Origin: a virus
Strand: one strand, 5' to 3'
Virus record (IMG/VR): IMGVR_UViG_3300043775_002552
Span: 1 to 64,000 of that record
Length of the DNA stretch: 64,000 bases
Below the pieces are notes generated by a model. The model was not told the origin of the DNA. It searched no databases and was given only the letters and a program-made list of their open reading frames with translations. Of the stretch, positions 25,736 through 36,300 are shown one piece after another (position 1 is the stretch's first letter; each line of letters opens with the position of its first letter). Made by a program: the position numbers and the translations under genes.

Positions 25736-25873
25736 ATGAAAATTACAAAAAAATTAATTAAAGAATCTTTGGGTTATAAAAATGAGGGTAAAAAATCATA
25801 CTCTGAAAAAAAACAAAACATTATTATAACTGAAAAACAACTTGAAAAACTTTTAGAATATTATAAGAAATAA
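25736..25873 (+). CDS. 45-aa basic peptide, unknown
   Basis: 45 aa starting MKITKKLIKESLG and ending TEKQLEKLLEYYKK; very Lys-rich and helical. The frame runs cleanly from an ATG behind a TATTTATA motif and ends 2 nt before the HAD gene. The N-terminus resembles the SOD extension (LIQESIG) and may be a head-targeting peptide processed at I-K-E|S; this is speculative. No family is known to me. Confidence 0.55.
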   Translation: MKITKKLIKESLGYKNEGKKSYSEKKQNIIITEKQLEKLLEYYKK

Positions 25874-25875
25874 TT

Positions 25876-26742
25876 ATGAATTTAAAAAGACTAATTAGAA
25901 ACGAAGTATTCAAGATTGTTAAAGAAGGTATTTCTGAAGAAGGAGTTCCTGATTTAAAATATTATGCTTTTGACTGGGACGACAATATTTTATTTATGCC
26001 GACAACAATTATTGTTTTAGACGATAATGATGATGAGGTAAAAATGAGTACAGAAGATTTTGCTGAATATAGAGGTCAAATCGGTAATGAAAATTTTGAA
26101 TATAAAGGTAAAACTATTGTTGGTTACGCAAATAATCCTTATCGTAATTTTACAGTAGAGGGTGATAAAAACTTTTTAACTGATTGTATGTTAGCAAAAA
26201 CAGGTCCGTCTTGGGGAGATTTTGTCGAATGTATAAACGGAGGATCAATTTTTGCAATAATTACAGCAAGAGGACATTCTCCCGAAGTGATGAAAGAAGC
26301 AACATATAATCTCATTATAAGCAATCATCAAGGAATTGATTCAAAAAGATGTGTTGAAAACTTAAAAAAATATATTGAACTTATAATGGATCAAGACGCA
26401 AGTGGTCTTTCAGATAAGGAAGTGATAGATGACTATTTAGAACTTTGTTATTTTGCTCCTGTTACAAATCCTGGTTTTGGAGGCGGTTCAGCATCAAATC
26501 CCGAAGAAGGGAAAATAATCGCTTTAAGATCGTTCATTTCGTATTGTAAAGAACTTTCAAATGAGATTGGAGTAAAAGGATTATTCAAAAATGATATGTT
26601 AAATAAAGAACCAAAAATTGGGTTTTCAGACGATGACCCAAGAAACATAGAAAAGATATCGGGGTTTTTAGAAAAAGAATATCCAGAAAAACCAGTAGAT
26701 ATATATTTAACTAAAGGAGGAGAAAAAAGAAAAGTTAATTAA
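25876..26742 (+). CDS. HAD-superfamily phosphohydrolase-like protein
   Basis: 288 aa. HAD motif I is FDWDDN (D33 nucleophile, D35 general acid; the fifth motif position is Asn37 instead of Thr). Motif II is ITARG (T130), a conserved Lys (motif III) should lie in between, and motif IV is GFSDDDPRN (D252-D254). A helical cap with GPSWGDFVECI and a Gly-rich loop (NPGFGGGSASNPEEGK) lies between motifs. The first ~25 residues (MNLKRLIRNEVFKIVKEG) are an amphipathic extension before the fold. Substrate unknown; it could be a nucleotide, sugar phosphate or a polynucleotide end. It lies inside the tail gene block, which is unusual for an enzyme. Confidence 0.75.
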   Translation: MNLKRLIRNEVFKIVKEGISEEGVPDLKYYAFDWDDNILFMPTTIIVLDDNDDEVKMSTEDFAEYRGQIGNENFEYKGKTIVGYANNPYRNFTVEGDKNFLTDCMLAKTGPSWGDFVECINGGSIFAIITARGHSPEVMKEATYNLIISNHQGIDSKRCVENLKKYIELIMDQDASGLSDKEVIDDYLELCYFAPVTNPGFGGGSASNPEEGKIIALRSFISYCKELSNEIGVKGLFKNDMLNKEPKIGFSDDDPRNIEKISGFLEKEYPEKPVDIYLTKGGEKRKVN

Positions 26743-26751
26743 TATAATTAT

Positions 26752-26793
26752 TTTCTAGTTTATATATAATATATAATTTTTAAAAACTAGAAA
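26752..26793. repeat. 10-bp perfect inverted repeat
   Basis: TTTCTAGTTT (26752-26761) and AAACTAGAAA (26784-26793) flank a 22-nt AT-rich loop. The region 26743-26860 between HAD and tube genes is otherwise AT-rich leader. It could be a terminator stem or an operator; no T-run follows. Confidence 0.5.
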
Positions 26794-26821
26794 GTAAATA
26801 GAAAAAAATTAAACGAACTAA

Positions 26822-26829
26822 TATTTATA
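26822..26829 (+). promoter_or_regulatory. TATTTATA motif, candidate late promoter of tail tube
   Basis: TATTTATA 31 nt before the tube ATG; almost the same spacing as at the sheath gene (32 nt). Confidence 0.55.
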
Positions 26830-26860
26830 AATAAAATAAAATTTTTTAAAACAAATAGAC

Positions 26861-27349
26861 ATGGCTGACTTATTAATGAAAATGCCTTTACAGTACGAAC
26901 CTAAAAGACAAAACAGGTTTATACTTTCTTTCCCAAATTCACTTGGGATTAACTCTTGGTATGTTGAATCAACTACTAGGCCTAAAATTAAAATCGCTGA
27001 AGTTCCAATTCCATTTTTAAATACTGAAACTTATGTTGCTGGCAAATTCAATTGGGAGCCAATGGATGTTACTTTCCGTGATCCAATTGGTCCTTCTGCG
27101 TCTCAAGCACTTATGGAATGGGTTCGTTTACATGCTGAATCTGTTACAGGTCGTATGGGTTATGCTGCAGGATACAAAAAAGACCTCACACTTGAAATGT
27201 TAGACCCAACAGGTGTGGCCGTTGAAAAGTGGTTACTTATTGGTACATTTTTAACTGGTGTTGATTTTGACTCTTTAAGTTATGACTCAGATAAGTTAGT
27301 TACCGTTAAGGCAACACTTAGACCTGATAGATGTATTTTGGTATACTAA
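26861..27349 (+). CDS. Tail tube protein (T4 gp19-like)
   Basis: 162 aa, the usual size of gp19. QNRFILSFPNSLGINSWYVE, followed by PKIKIAEVPIPF, is the characteristic N-terminal beta-hairpin region; LNTETYVAGKFNWEPMDVTF and the helix SQALMEWVRLHAESVTG follow. The C-terminus (DLTLEMLDPTGVAVEKWLLI ... TVKATLRPDRCILVY) completes the tube fold. It forms the inner tube through which DNA passes. A GAAA-loop terminator ends the unit. Confidence 0.93.
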   Translation: MADLLMKMPLQYEPKRQNRFILSFPNSLGINSWYVESTTRPKIKIAEVPIPFLNTETYVAGKFNWEPMDVTFRDPIGPSASQALMEWVRLHAESVTGRMGYAAGYKKDLTLEMLDPTGVAVEKWLLIGTFLTGVDFDSLSYDSDKLVTVKATLRPDRCILVY

Positions 27350-27371
27350 AATAAAATTAAATATTCAAGAG

Positions 27372-27398
27372 AATCCTACAGAAATGTGGGATTTTTTT
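27372..27398 (+). terminator. GAAA-loop terminator after tube gene
   Basis: AATCCTACA (27372-27380), GAAA loop, TGTGGGATT (27385-27393, one G-U pair), T-run to 27398. Confidence 0.85.
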
Positions 27399-27440
27399 AT
27401 TTACATACCTTTTAATTAAATTATTTTTAAAATAAAAACT

Positions 27441-28193
27441 ATGAGCGACGCAGCAATTTATGGACAAGAAATGTTTTCATTACCACATGATGTGGTGGTA
27501 TTACCATCAAAAGGTAAGTTTTATACACAAAAAAAAGAATCAATAAAAGTTGGTTATTTAACAGCGCAAGATGAAAATATACTCCTTTCACCTAACCAAA
27601 CAAAAGACGGACTTATTAATACTCTTTTAAGAAATAAAATTTATGAACCGGGTTTTGACATAAACCAACTTATTGATGTTGACGTACAAGCAGTACTTAT
27701 ATTTTTAAGAAACACATCTTTTGGTCCTGAATATAATTTTAAAATAAAAGATCCCTCAACAGGAAGAGATTTTGAACAAGTTATTTTGTTAGAACAATTA
27801 AGTTATGTGGAACCTGAAATTGAACCTACCGAAGACGGACTTTTTACTTTTTCACTACCAAAAAGTAATGTACAAGTAAAATGTAAAATTTTAAATTTAG
27901 GGGACCAAAAAGAGTTGGATAAATTAAAAGACTTTTATCCTCCAAATATGACAATTCCTGTTGTTACAAAAAAATTAGAAAAACAAATTGTAGAATTGGA
28001 TGGTAGTAGAGATAGAGAAAAAATAGCACAGTTCATATCACAAATGCCAATTGCAGATTCAAAACACATAAGAAACACCCTTACTAAATGTGAGCCAAGA
28101 TTAGATTTAGAAAGAACAATTATAGCCCCGTCAGGAGAAAAGGTAACTATTGATGTTTCCTTTGGGGCTGAATTTTTTCGTCCTTTCTTTTGA
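27441..28193 (+). CDS. Baseplate/tail assembly protein (T4 gp26-like, PF12322 type)
   Basis: 250 aa. VVLPSKGKFYTQKKESIKVG, then LTAQDENILLSPN, is the signature of T4 gp26-like proteins (L-P-S-x-G-x-x-Y, then E-D/E-x-L). LINTLLRNKI and VDVQAVLIFLRNTSFGPEY are the matching helices. PNMTIPVVTKKLEKQIVEL follows, and the C-terminal part ends AEFFRPFF before TGA at 28191. It lies just before the tape-measure candidate, where tail assembly chaperones with programmed frameshifts are usually found. The ending TTT TGA is a potential +1 slip site into the next frame (see the frameshift feature). Confidence 0.7.
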   Translation: MSDAAIYGQEMFSLPHDVVVLPSKGKFYTQKKESIKVGYLTAQDENILLSPNQTKDGLINTLLRNKIYEPGFDINQLIDVDVQAVLIFLRNTSFGPEYNFKIKDPSTGRDFEQVILLEQLSYVEPEIEPTEDGLFTFSLPKSNVQVKCKILNLGDQKELDKLKDFYPPNMTIPVVTKKLEKQIVELDGSRDREKIAQFISQMPIADSKHIRNTLTKCEPRLDLERTIIAPSGEKVTIDVSFGAEFFRPFF

Positions 28194-28332
28194 GTATAAG
28201 AAAATACTTTTGGACGAAATTTATTATTTATCAAAATATGCGAATTTTTCATATTCCGATATTTTGAATATACCAACCTACGAAAGAAAATACTTTGTTG
28301 ATAAGCTTGTTGAAGAGTTTTCCAAAAAATAA
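28153..28332 (+). CDS. Short ORF, possible C-terminal extension of the gp26-like protein by +1 frameshift
   Basis: The frame is open from 28153 (ATG) to TAA at 28330-28332, overlapping the previous gene by 41 nt in the +1 frame. The part after the overlap (EYKKILLDEIYYLSKYANFS, then DILNIPTYERKYFVDKLVEE) is helical and resembles the second frame of tail assembly chaperone pairs (S-x-x-x-I-L-x-x-P-x-x-E-R). It could be made separately or as a fusion of about 296 aa. The arrangement immediately before a tape measure supports a real protein. Confidence 0.55.
   Translation: MFPLGLNFFVLSFEYKKILLDEIYYLSKYANFSYSDILNIPTYERKYFVDKLVEEFSKK
28188..28192 (+). other. Candidate +1 programmed frameshift site
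   Basis: The last sense codon TTT (28188-28190) is followed by TGA. The P-site Phe codon can re-pair at +1 (TTT at 28189-28191) and continue with GAG in the ORF ending at 28332. The layout (slippery codon directly before UGA) resembles bacterial prfB. Confidence 0.4.
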
Positions 28333-28342
28333 GGTTTCATTC

Positions 28343-28350
28343 TATTTATA
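28343..28350 (+). promoter_or_regulatory. TATTTATA motif upstream of tape measure
   Basis: TATTTATA 16 nt before the ATG at 28367, followed by AAATAAAATAATT. Confidence 0.5.
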
Positions 28351-28366
28351 AAATAAAATAATTATT

Positions 28367-30340
28367 ATGATGTTTTTACAATCAACACCGTCCTCTGCCG
28401 GTTTTGGAACCGATGAAACTGGTGAAAATTTAGGTCTTTCACAATGGGTTACAGACACAAAAGAGGCTATAAAAGATGCCTTTAGTATTGATCGTTTTGT
28501 AACCTTTTTTTCTAAACTTGAAGATACTGCGATTAAAACTAACAGAACTGTTTCTGCAGGATTTAAAGATTACGGGGTACAAATGGAAAAATCAATGTAC
28601 AACGTTTTTATTGCTACCCAAAGTATTGGAGGTGAAATAACAGATACTAGTGATTATTTATCTTCTTTAGCTGCTACAATGGGAACTTTACCGTCAATTC
28701 AAGAAGATGTTATTACAAATGCAATTTCATTTTCAAAATTAAGTGGGATGGCATTGAAAGATGTTGCTCAGTATGTTGGAGAATATACCCATATTGGTTT
28801 AGGTCAAAAAGATGCATTAGATAGATTAAATAAAATTTATACAAATGCGAAAAAATTCGGAGTGGACGCTAATAAATTAACTAAATCGGTAAATGAGAAT
28901 TTATTAAAATCAAATTCTTACGGATTCAAAGGGGGTGTTGAAGGTCTTACTAAAATGGCAATTCAGGCACAAAAATTAGGAATGTCTATGAGTAGTGTAT
29001 TTCAAATTGCTGATAAGGCCTTAGACCCTGAAAAGGCGATTGAAATGGCAGCAGAAATGCAAATGTTAGGTGGTAACGTTGGGGCGTTGGCGGACCCATT
29101 TAGGTTAATGTATTTAGCGCAAAACGATGTAAAAGGATTACAAGATGAATTTGTAAAGGCCGCTGAATCATCTGCAATATTTAACGAACAAACGGGGGAG
29201 TTTCAAATAACGGGGGAACAAATGAGAAGGTTAAGGGCACAGGCAGAACAACTTGGTGTTTCTTATGATGAAATTGCGGAAACGGCGATAAGAGCAAAAA
29301 AGGAACAAATGGTGATGTCAAAAGTACCGATGAATTTAAAAGTATCTGACGAAACAAAAGGAATAATTTCAAGCTTAGCCGAAATTAAAGGAGGTAAAGT
29401 ACAAATTCAAATACCGGGAACTCAAAATATGGTTGATGTTGCAAACCTTACTCAAAATCAAATAAAAGAGATTGAGCAGATGGGTGTTGATGCAAAAACT
29501 GCCGAAACAAAAGGGGCTACGGACCTATTAGGTACTGCAAGGGCACAATTATCAGCGGCAGAAAAGCAAACAGTTGCAATGAATCAGATGAGAGACGCTG
29601 TGGTGACAATGACAGGAGCGTTTACCACTGGAAAAAATATTTTAGATTATGCTGCTAGTTTAGCTAAGGCTGCCGGTGGTAAAGGTAACGACGAAGGTGT
29701 TGGTGTTATACAAGATGAAGCTAATAAATTAGGTGTGTTGGGTAAATTAGATACAGGGCTGGCAAATACTGTCGCAGGAATGAAACAATATATTGCAGAC
29801 CCTATGGAGGGGTTACGTAAAGACCTTAATAAATTGAGTCAAAGTATGAGTGGGAAATCAAACACGGACTTTAAAATTCATGATGCTACTTTTCCTTCGG
29901 GAGGAGCTCCTACTGTTATGTCAGAAGGTAAAGTGTATAAAGGTATTGTTGGGGATCAAGTGATTGTTGGTACTGAATTAGATAAAGCGTTTAAAATTTC
30001 ACAAGAACAAATGCAAAAGGCTAAAGATATCGCAAACGCTCTTGGAACTAATTTGGAATATATGGGAAATCCATTTTCTATGATGGCAAATGCTACCGTA
30101 CAAAATAAAATGGGATCTCCGACATCAAAACTTCAAGAAATGTCAACAACAACAAATAACAATATTAATATAAGTGGAGGTGCAAATGTAAGCGGATCGG
30201 TTGAAGTTAAAGTTAATGGAAGTGGAATAAATATGGACGACCCAAAACTATCATCTTTGATTACCGCAAAAGTTTCGGCAATGATTGAAGAAAGATTAAG
30301 TAAAGGTTGGAATCAAAAACAAGGTAACGTTGTATCTTAA
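28367..30340 (+). CDS. Tape measure protein candidate
   Basis: 657 aa, mostly helical. Features expected of tape measures are present: long helices with MQMLGGNVGALADPFRLMY and EMAAEMQM, Gln/Lys/Ala-rich stretches, a hydrophobic helix near residues 410-440, and a C-terminal beta-like repeat (NNNINISGGANVSGSVEVKV). FGVDANKLTKSVNENL recalls the phage TMP module. The length is modest for a myovirus tape measure. It follows the gp26-like/frameshift pair and precedes giant baseplate proteins. Alternative: a baseplate hub component equivalent to T4 gp29. Confidence 0.6.
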   Translation: MMFLQSTPSSAGFGTDETGENLGLSQWVTDTKEAIKDAFSIDRFVTFFSKLEDTAIKTNRTVSAGFKDYGVQMEKSMYNVFIATQSIGGEITDTSDYLSSLAATMGTLPSIQEDVITNAISFSKLSGMALKDVAQYVGEYTHIGLGQKDALDRLNKIYTNAKKFGVDANKLTKSVNENLLKSNSYGFKGGVEGLTKMAIQAQKLGMSMSSVFQIADKALDPEKAIEMAAEMQMLGGNVGALADPFRLMYLAQNDVKGLQDEFVKAAESSAIFNEQTGEFQITGEQMRRLRAQAEQLGVSYDEIAETAIRAKKEQMVMSKVPMNLKVSDETKGIISSLAEIKGGKVQIQIPGTQNMVDVANLTQNQIKEIEQMGVDAKTAETKGATDLLGTARAQLSAAEKQTVAMNQMRDAVVTMTGAFTTGKNILDYAASLAKAAGGKGNDEGVGVIQDEANKLGVLGKLDTGLANTVAGMKQYIADPMEGLRKDLNKLSQSMSGKSNTDFKIHDATFPSGGAPTVMSEGKVYKGIVGDQVIVGTELDKAFKISQEQMQKAKDIANALGTNLEYMGNPFSMMANATVQNKMGSPTSKLQEMSTTTNNNINISGGANVSGSVEVKVNGSGINMDDPKLSSLITAKVSAMIEERLSKGWNQKQGNVVS

Positions 30341-30361
30341 TAAAAAAAACCTAAAACCCGC

Positions 30362-30369
30362 TATTTATA
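30362..30369 (+). promoter_or_regulatory. TATTTATA motif upstream of giant baseplate gene
   Basis: TATTTATA 17 nt before the ATG at 30387. Confidence 0.5.
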
Positions 30370-30386
30370 TAAAAAATATAAATTGA

Positions 30387-33300
30387 ATGGAAAGCCCATT
30401 ATCGTTTGACTCGTCAGAGAATTTTAGAAAAAAATTATTAGTAAGAAATCTTAAACCTTACAGTGTAGATCAATCTTTTAATTCTTCTGATGTACCTGGA
30501 ATTAGTGACATTACACTAATTGATTATTCAGTTATTGATTCACCATCAATAGATGAAATAGGTCAAAAACAAGAAGGCATACTTTATGTACAAAATCAAT
30601 ATGCACCAAATGATCAAAAAGAACTTTATGGGAATGTTGTAAACATCAACTTAAATCAAAATACAAAATCTAATGATGGAATATATGATTTTTCTAAAAC
30701 AATAGGAAGTCAGTTAGAAACAAGAGGTAATAGTCAAGAAATGTTACTTTATGTTAATAATTTATATGGACCAAATGGTGACGATAAATTTGGTAATACA
30801 GTTAACATAAATGAAAATTTACAAACAAATGGTAATTTAGGTGAGTACAATTTAAATTTTACAAACCAAAGTAAATTAGAACTTTTTGGAAATCAACAAG
30901 AAATATTTTTATATACCAATAATATTTATGGTCCACAAAATAATAATAGTTATGGAGAAACCGTAGATATAAATCAAAATTTACAATTAACAACTAATGT
31001 CGGTGAATATGATTTTACTGATAGTATTGGAAGTAAATTAGAATCAATTGGTAATTTTCAAGAACAAGTATTATATACAAATAACATTTATGGTCCTTCA
31101 GATAACACAAGTTATGGTGACTCAGTAAATATTAATCAAAACAAACAATTTACGGCGAATGTTGGTGAATACGGACCTACAACAGGTACCAATCCAAAAA
31201 CAACAGATCAATCAAGAAATGATTCATATGTTTTAAACGAATATGGTCCTGAAGATAATGATGGTTATGGTACTGACATAAACCCAGTCATTGAATCAAA
31301 CCTACAAACAACTTCAAATAGAGGTTTTTATGATAGTAATATTGGTTTATATGGTGATGATTTATCTTTAACTTTAACGCCAACACCAAAAACACCAAGT
31401 CAATATAGAGATGACCTTTACGTAGTAAACGAATATGGTCCTGACAATATTGATGGTTATGGTTTTGATGTAAATCCAAGATTTGGTGCAAACCTACAAA
31501 CAACATCAAATCAAGGACCATATAATGAAGGTGCTAGTTCAGGTCCCGAATTAACTAGTGACCAATCAAGAACATTTGCATATGTTAAAAATGAGTATGG
31601 ACCAGAATCTGACAATGGATACGGGGATCAAATAAATTCAATCATTGACACCAATTTACAAACAACATCAAATCAAGGAGAATATGATTATGTTTTATCA
31701 CCTTTACCTTTAACTTCTACACAATCACAAGCAGAAGCATATGGTGATAACAAATATGTTAATGGTGATGGTAGTTATGAAGAAGTGACCATTTCAGATT
31801 TAACTGAAATTATTGAAAGAACATTCTTACCATATGCTGAAAGTGAAACAACATTCATTTTTGTCCCTTCCATTTACACTCCTTTTGAAATATTAGAAAA
31901 ACAAAACCCACAAGGAAGTGATGGATCGTTGTCACAAGATTCAAGTTTGGCACAATTAGGTGCTGAAAGATTACAAAAAGAATTTAAAGCAAGAGTTGCG
32001 TTAGAACTATTACAACAAACAGTAAATAGAGTTAATGCGTTTGATACGTCAATTAATACCGATACAGGAAATGTGTCTGTAAAACCAAATACTGATCCAT
32101 TTAACGTGATTGGTATTGTTTCTGGAAATATTCCATTACTTGCAAGAGATTTTACAGTAACAAGACCTGATTTATTTTTAGGTCAGGGTATTAACTTCGC
32201 AGCTAAATTGGCGGGTCTTTATTCTCCATATTCTTACATTCCGGGAGAATATTTTGATTACCCTAAAAAAAGATTGGTAAATCAAGCACTTGAAAATCCT
32301 ATTGGTGCCGCAACACAGGCAATAGCTGGATTAGTAAATAAAGTTACAAGTTTAAATATTGAAAATGGTTCTGAATTGTTTTTGGCAAATACGTCACAGG
32401 CGACAAGTGATTTATTATTTGAACAACTATCATATAACCCGTATAGACCAGATTATAGAGGTAATTCATTAAGAGATCCTAATTTATTGGCACCAAAACC
32501 AATATATTATATTGGTGATAGAAAATCACTTCTTAAAAGTATAACACCAATAAATCAACAACCTGAAAACAGATTTGGAGATATTACTGATGCTGCGGTT
32601 TTTGGACACGGAGGGTTAGGTACTGATTATGAAACTTATAAAGAAAGAAGTGTTGGTAAAAACTTTTTATTTGGTTTAAATTCAAGAGGTTATTATGATG
32701 GGGCAAATAACCCAAATGGTACGGATGCCGGAACTATATATGGTGGGTTTACTTGGGGTTCGTCAGATAGTGGTACGATTGGTAAAAAAATAGGATATAA
32801 CAACGAGGTTTATGGAGAGGCAGGTCAAGATGAGGTTTTACTTTCAGGTCTTAGAGGAACTTTAGCTGGTGATTACGGTAGTTTTAGACCCGACTCAATA
32901 TTAGACGTTACAAATAAATTAGTTTTAAAATCCGAAGAAGCGAGCGGTCTTTACAAACAAAGACACGTAGGTAATGCTATTAGTCAAGTAAGTAAAGTTT
33001 TTAATGACGGAAATATAGAATTAACAAAAGGATCAAGAGTTATTAGATATTCAACACCTACTTCAAAAAATAGTGAAAACGCAAATGATGTTGTTGGGTA
33101 TGAGTATTGTCGAGTATTTACAAAAGATAACCCATATTACCTATATAGTAATTTACAAAAAACGGCAAAAAATATTAGAGGATTTGACAATTCAGTTTTA
33201 ACTAACACATATAATTTAAATATTGCACCGACTTCCGACTTTAATTCATCAACGATTGATTATGCCAATAGAAAAGTAAAAAAGTATATGTTTTCACTTG

Positions 33301-36300
33301 AAAATTTAGCATGGAGAACATCTAATAGTCCTGGATTTACCGTTGAAGATTTGCCAGTTTCAGAAATAGGTCCAAATGGTGGAAGGATTATGTGGTTTCC
33401 TCCGTATGATTTAACTTTTAGTGAAGACGTTAAAACCAATTGGACCGATCACACATTCTTAGGTAGAACAGAACCTATATATACATATGGTAGTACATCA
33501 AGATCAGGAAGTATAGGTTTTAAGATTTTAGTCGATCACCCATCTATTTTAAATACAATAGTTAAAAAAGAATTAGCGAAGACATCACCTGAATCTAAAT
33601 TAACAAAAGTTGTAGATTCATTTTTTGCGGGATGTACTCAATACGATATATACGATTTACTTAAAAAGTTTGCTGAATTTTCAATAAGTGATGTTTATGC
33701 GGTTAGACAAGAGTTAGGTGATATCGCATCTGGTGCCGGTGTTCCTGAAACGACACAAGAAACAAAATCAGGTGATTTTTCAGTATATTTTAATAAGGTT
33801 TCTTTATTTTTTGATAACAATTCACCTACAGATGATACAACAAGTTATGATACTTTATTGACTGAGTATAAAAATAAAATTGATGGGGAATATCAAACAA
33901 GATGTAAAAATATTTTTATAAACTATAGTAATAAAGATTACGAAGCGGATATCGTGGCTCAAAAACAAGATGTTAACTTTTTTGAAGATACTATTGATGC
34001 AACGGTTGCGGGTATAAATGATTTTAAAAAATATATAGAAAGTAATTACGATACTTTTAACACTAAACTTTTAAAAGATATTAAGGGCTTTTTAAAACAA
34101 AAAGAAGGTAATGAACTAACTTTAGAAGTTAAAGGTAATGCATTACCATATCTTTCAAAAAGTGATAATAAAAAGTTGTCAGAAAAAAGATTTAACTCAC
34201 TAAAAGAATATCTTAAAAAAGACAAAGATATTGGAAAATTAGTTGATAAACAATTTATAATTGTCGATAAGTCAGATGGAAAACCAATATTTTCATTAAA
34301 CAACGAAAATAATTATGATAAGATAGATTGTAATACTCCGTTTAAAGGTCAAGATGCCGATAAAGAAACTGGGGTTTATTCTGTAAATGCGATGTTTTGT
34401 AGATCACTACAGATAACAAATATTTTATTAAAAGAAAACAACAAACCAAACGGAGATAATCCCGATAGTGAAAATACAAGTACACTACCTGAAAATGGAA
34501 TAGAACAAAAAGAAGGTACCGAAACGACACCTCAAGAAATTAAACCACAAATACCACCAAACACTAGAAAAGACATTGTTAAAAGGTTATTAAGAAAATT
34601 ATTAAAAGAATCTGATTATTTTGAAATGATTCAAGAAAATGAACCAATGTTGTATGATGGCATAAAACAAAAACTTAGGCATTTTGATCCCGCGTTTCAC
34701 TCAATGACACCTGAAGGATTAAACTCAAGGCTTACATTTTTACAACAATGTATGAGACCTGGAGATACCATACCAACCGTTAAAAATGTTGAAGGAGAAA
34801 CGACCAAACTTGATTATAGTGATGCTTTCAATAGTGCGTTTGGATCCCCTCCAATTTGTATTTTAAGGATTGGTGATTTTTATCATACAAAAATTGTTAT
34901 AGATAGTTTAGGGTTTACATATGATGATGTTGCTTTTGATTTAAATCCAGAAGGGATTGGAGTACAGCCAATGATTGTTGATGTAAAAATGAGTTTTAAT
35001 TTCATTGGTGGACAAGGGTTAAGAGAGCCAATAGAAAAATTACAAAACGCTTTAAGTTTTAATTATTATGCAAATACAGAAATGTATGATGAAAGAGCAG
35101 ATGAAACAGAACCTGTAAGTGATAAATTAACTGCTGAACTTATTGCTTTAGGTCAAGAGGCTCTTGGAATTAGAACAAATACCACAACAAAACCAAATAC
35201 GGATGGTGGAGATCCTATTGGTACTATTGTAAATCAAATTGTAGATCCAAATAATGGTGCAGTTACAGGGGACATCTTTTATGAAAAACCTTTCAACGAT
35301 TACGTTAACACAACTAAAAATTATTTTGAATCTGTAATCGATGGATTGTCACAAATAAATAATGATTTTTTATATGGTGGATTAATATTGGCAACAAAAG
35401 AAAGAAATTATGTTGAGGGTACAATTAGAGGTGGAGGTACAGGAGCAACCGAAACTAAACTATTTGGTCACAATGTAAACTTACAACAAAAAGTTGATAC
35501 TCTATTTGAAAAAACAAATAAAGACGTGAAAGATGATGTTTCACCTTTACTTGAAGATATAAATACTAAAAACTTTAAAAATTCTGATATTCGTGACTAT
35601 AAGAAAAAAATAGAAGAGTTGTTAAATACAAAACAACAAGATTATTTATCAAATTTAAAAAAATCACTTCTTAAATCAGACCAAGAACAATTAAATCTTA
35701 TAAAATTAATAGATAAATTAAGTTTTGTTTCTGGAGATAAAGATGGTTATAAAACAAGTAAAGGGGTTGCTGTTATTTATCAAATATCAGGAAAAACAGA
35801 AGGGGGTACAACAAACACTTTAGTTGATTATAAAAAAGATATGGATACCATAATTGGGGATACCCAAAAATTTTATAGCACACTATACAAATATAAATTG
35901 ATACCATCAGGTACAACTGAAGAGTATAATGAAAATTTTGATTTTGAAATACCTTTCTTTCCTTATACTAATGTTGATACAACAAAACCGGTAGAAAATA
36001 GATTATATATGACATTAGGGGTTGATATTATAGACAAAAAAATTGATGTGATAAATAATTTATATTCTTCTGTTGAAAATTCAGATAATAGTGCCGATTG
36101 GAAACTATATATTGAAAATACGGTAAATAAATTAAGTACAAAATATATTAAATGTAGTAGTGATTTTGCAATTTCTAATAATAAATTTATAAATGACGAA
36201 TTTATTTTATCGATTAAAACAAATTATAGAAAAGATTTAACAAGTAAGAAAAGGACTATGAATTATTCTGTTCAAACACCGACAAACACAACGGACGGAA

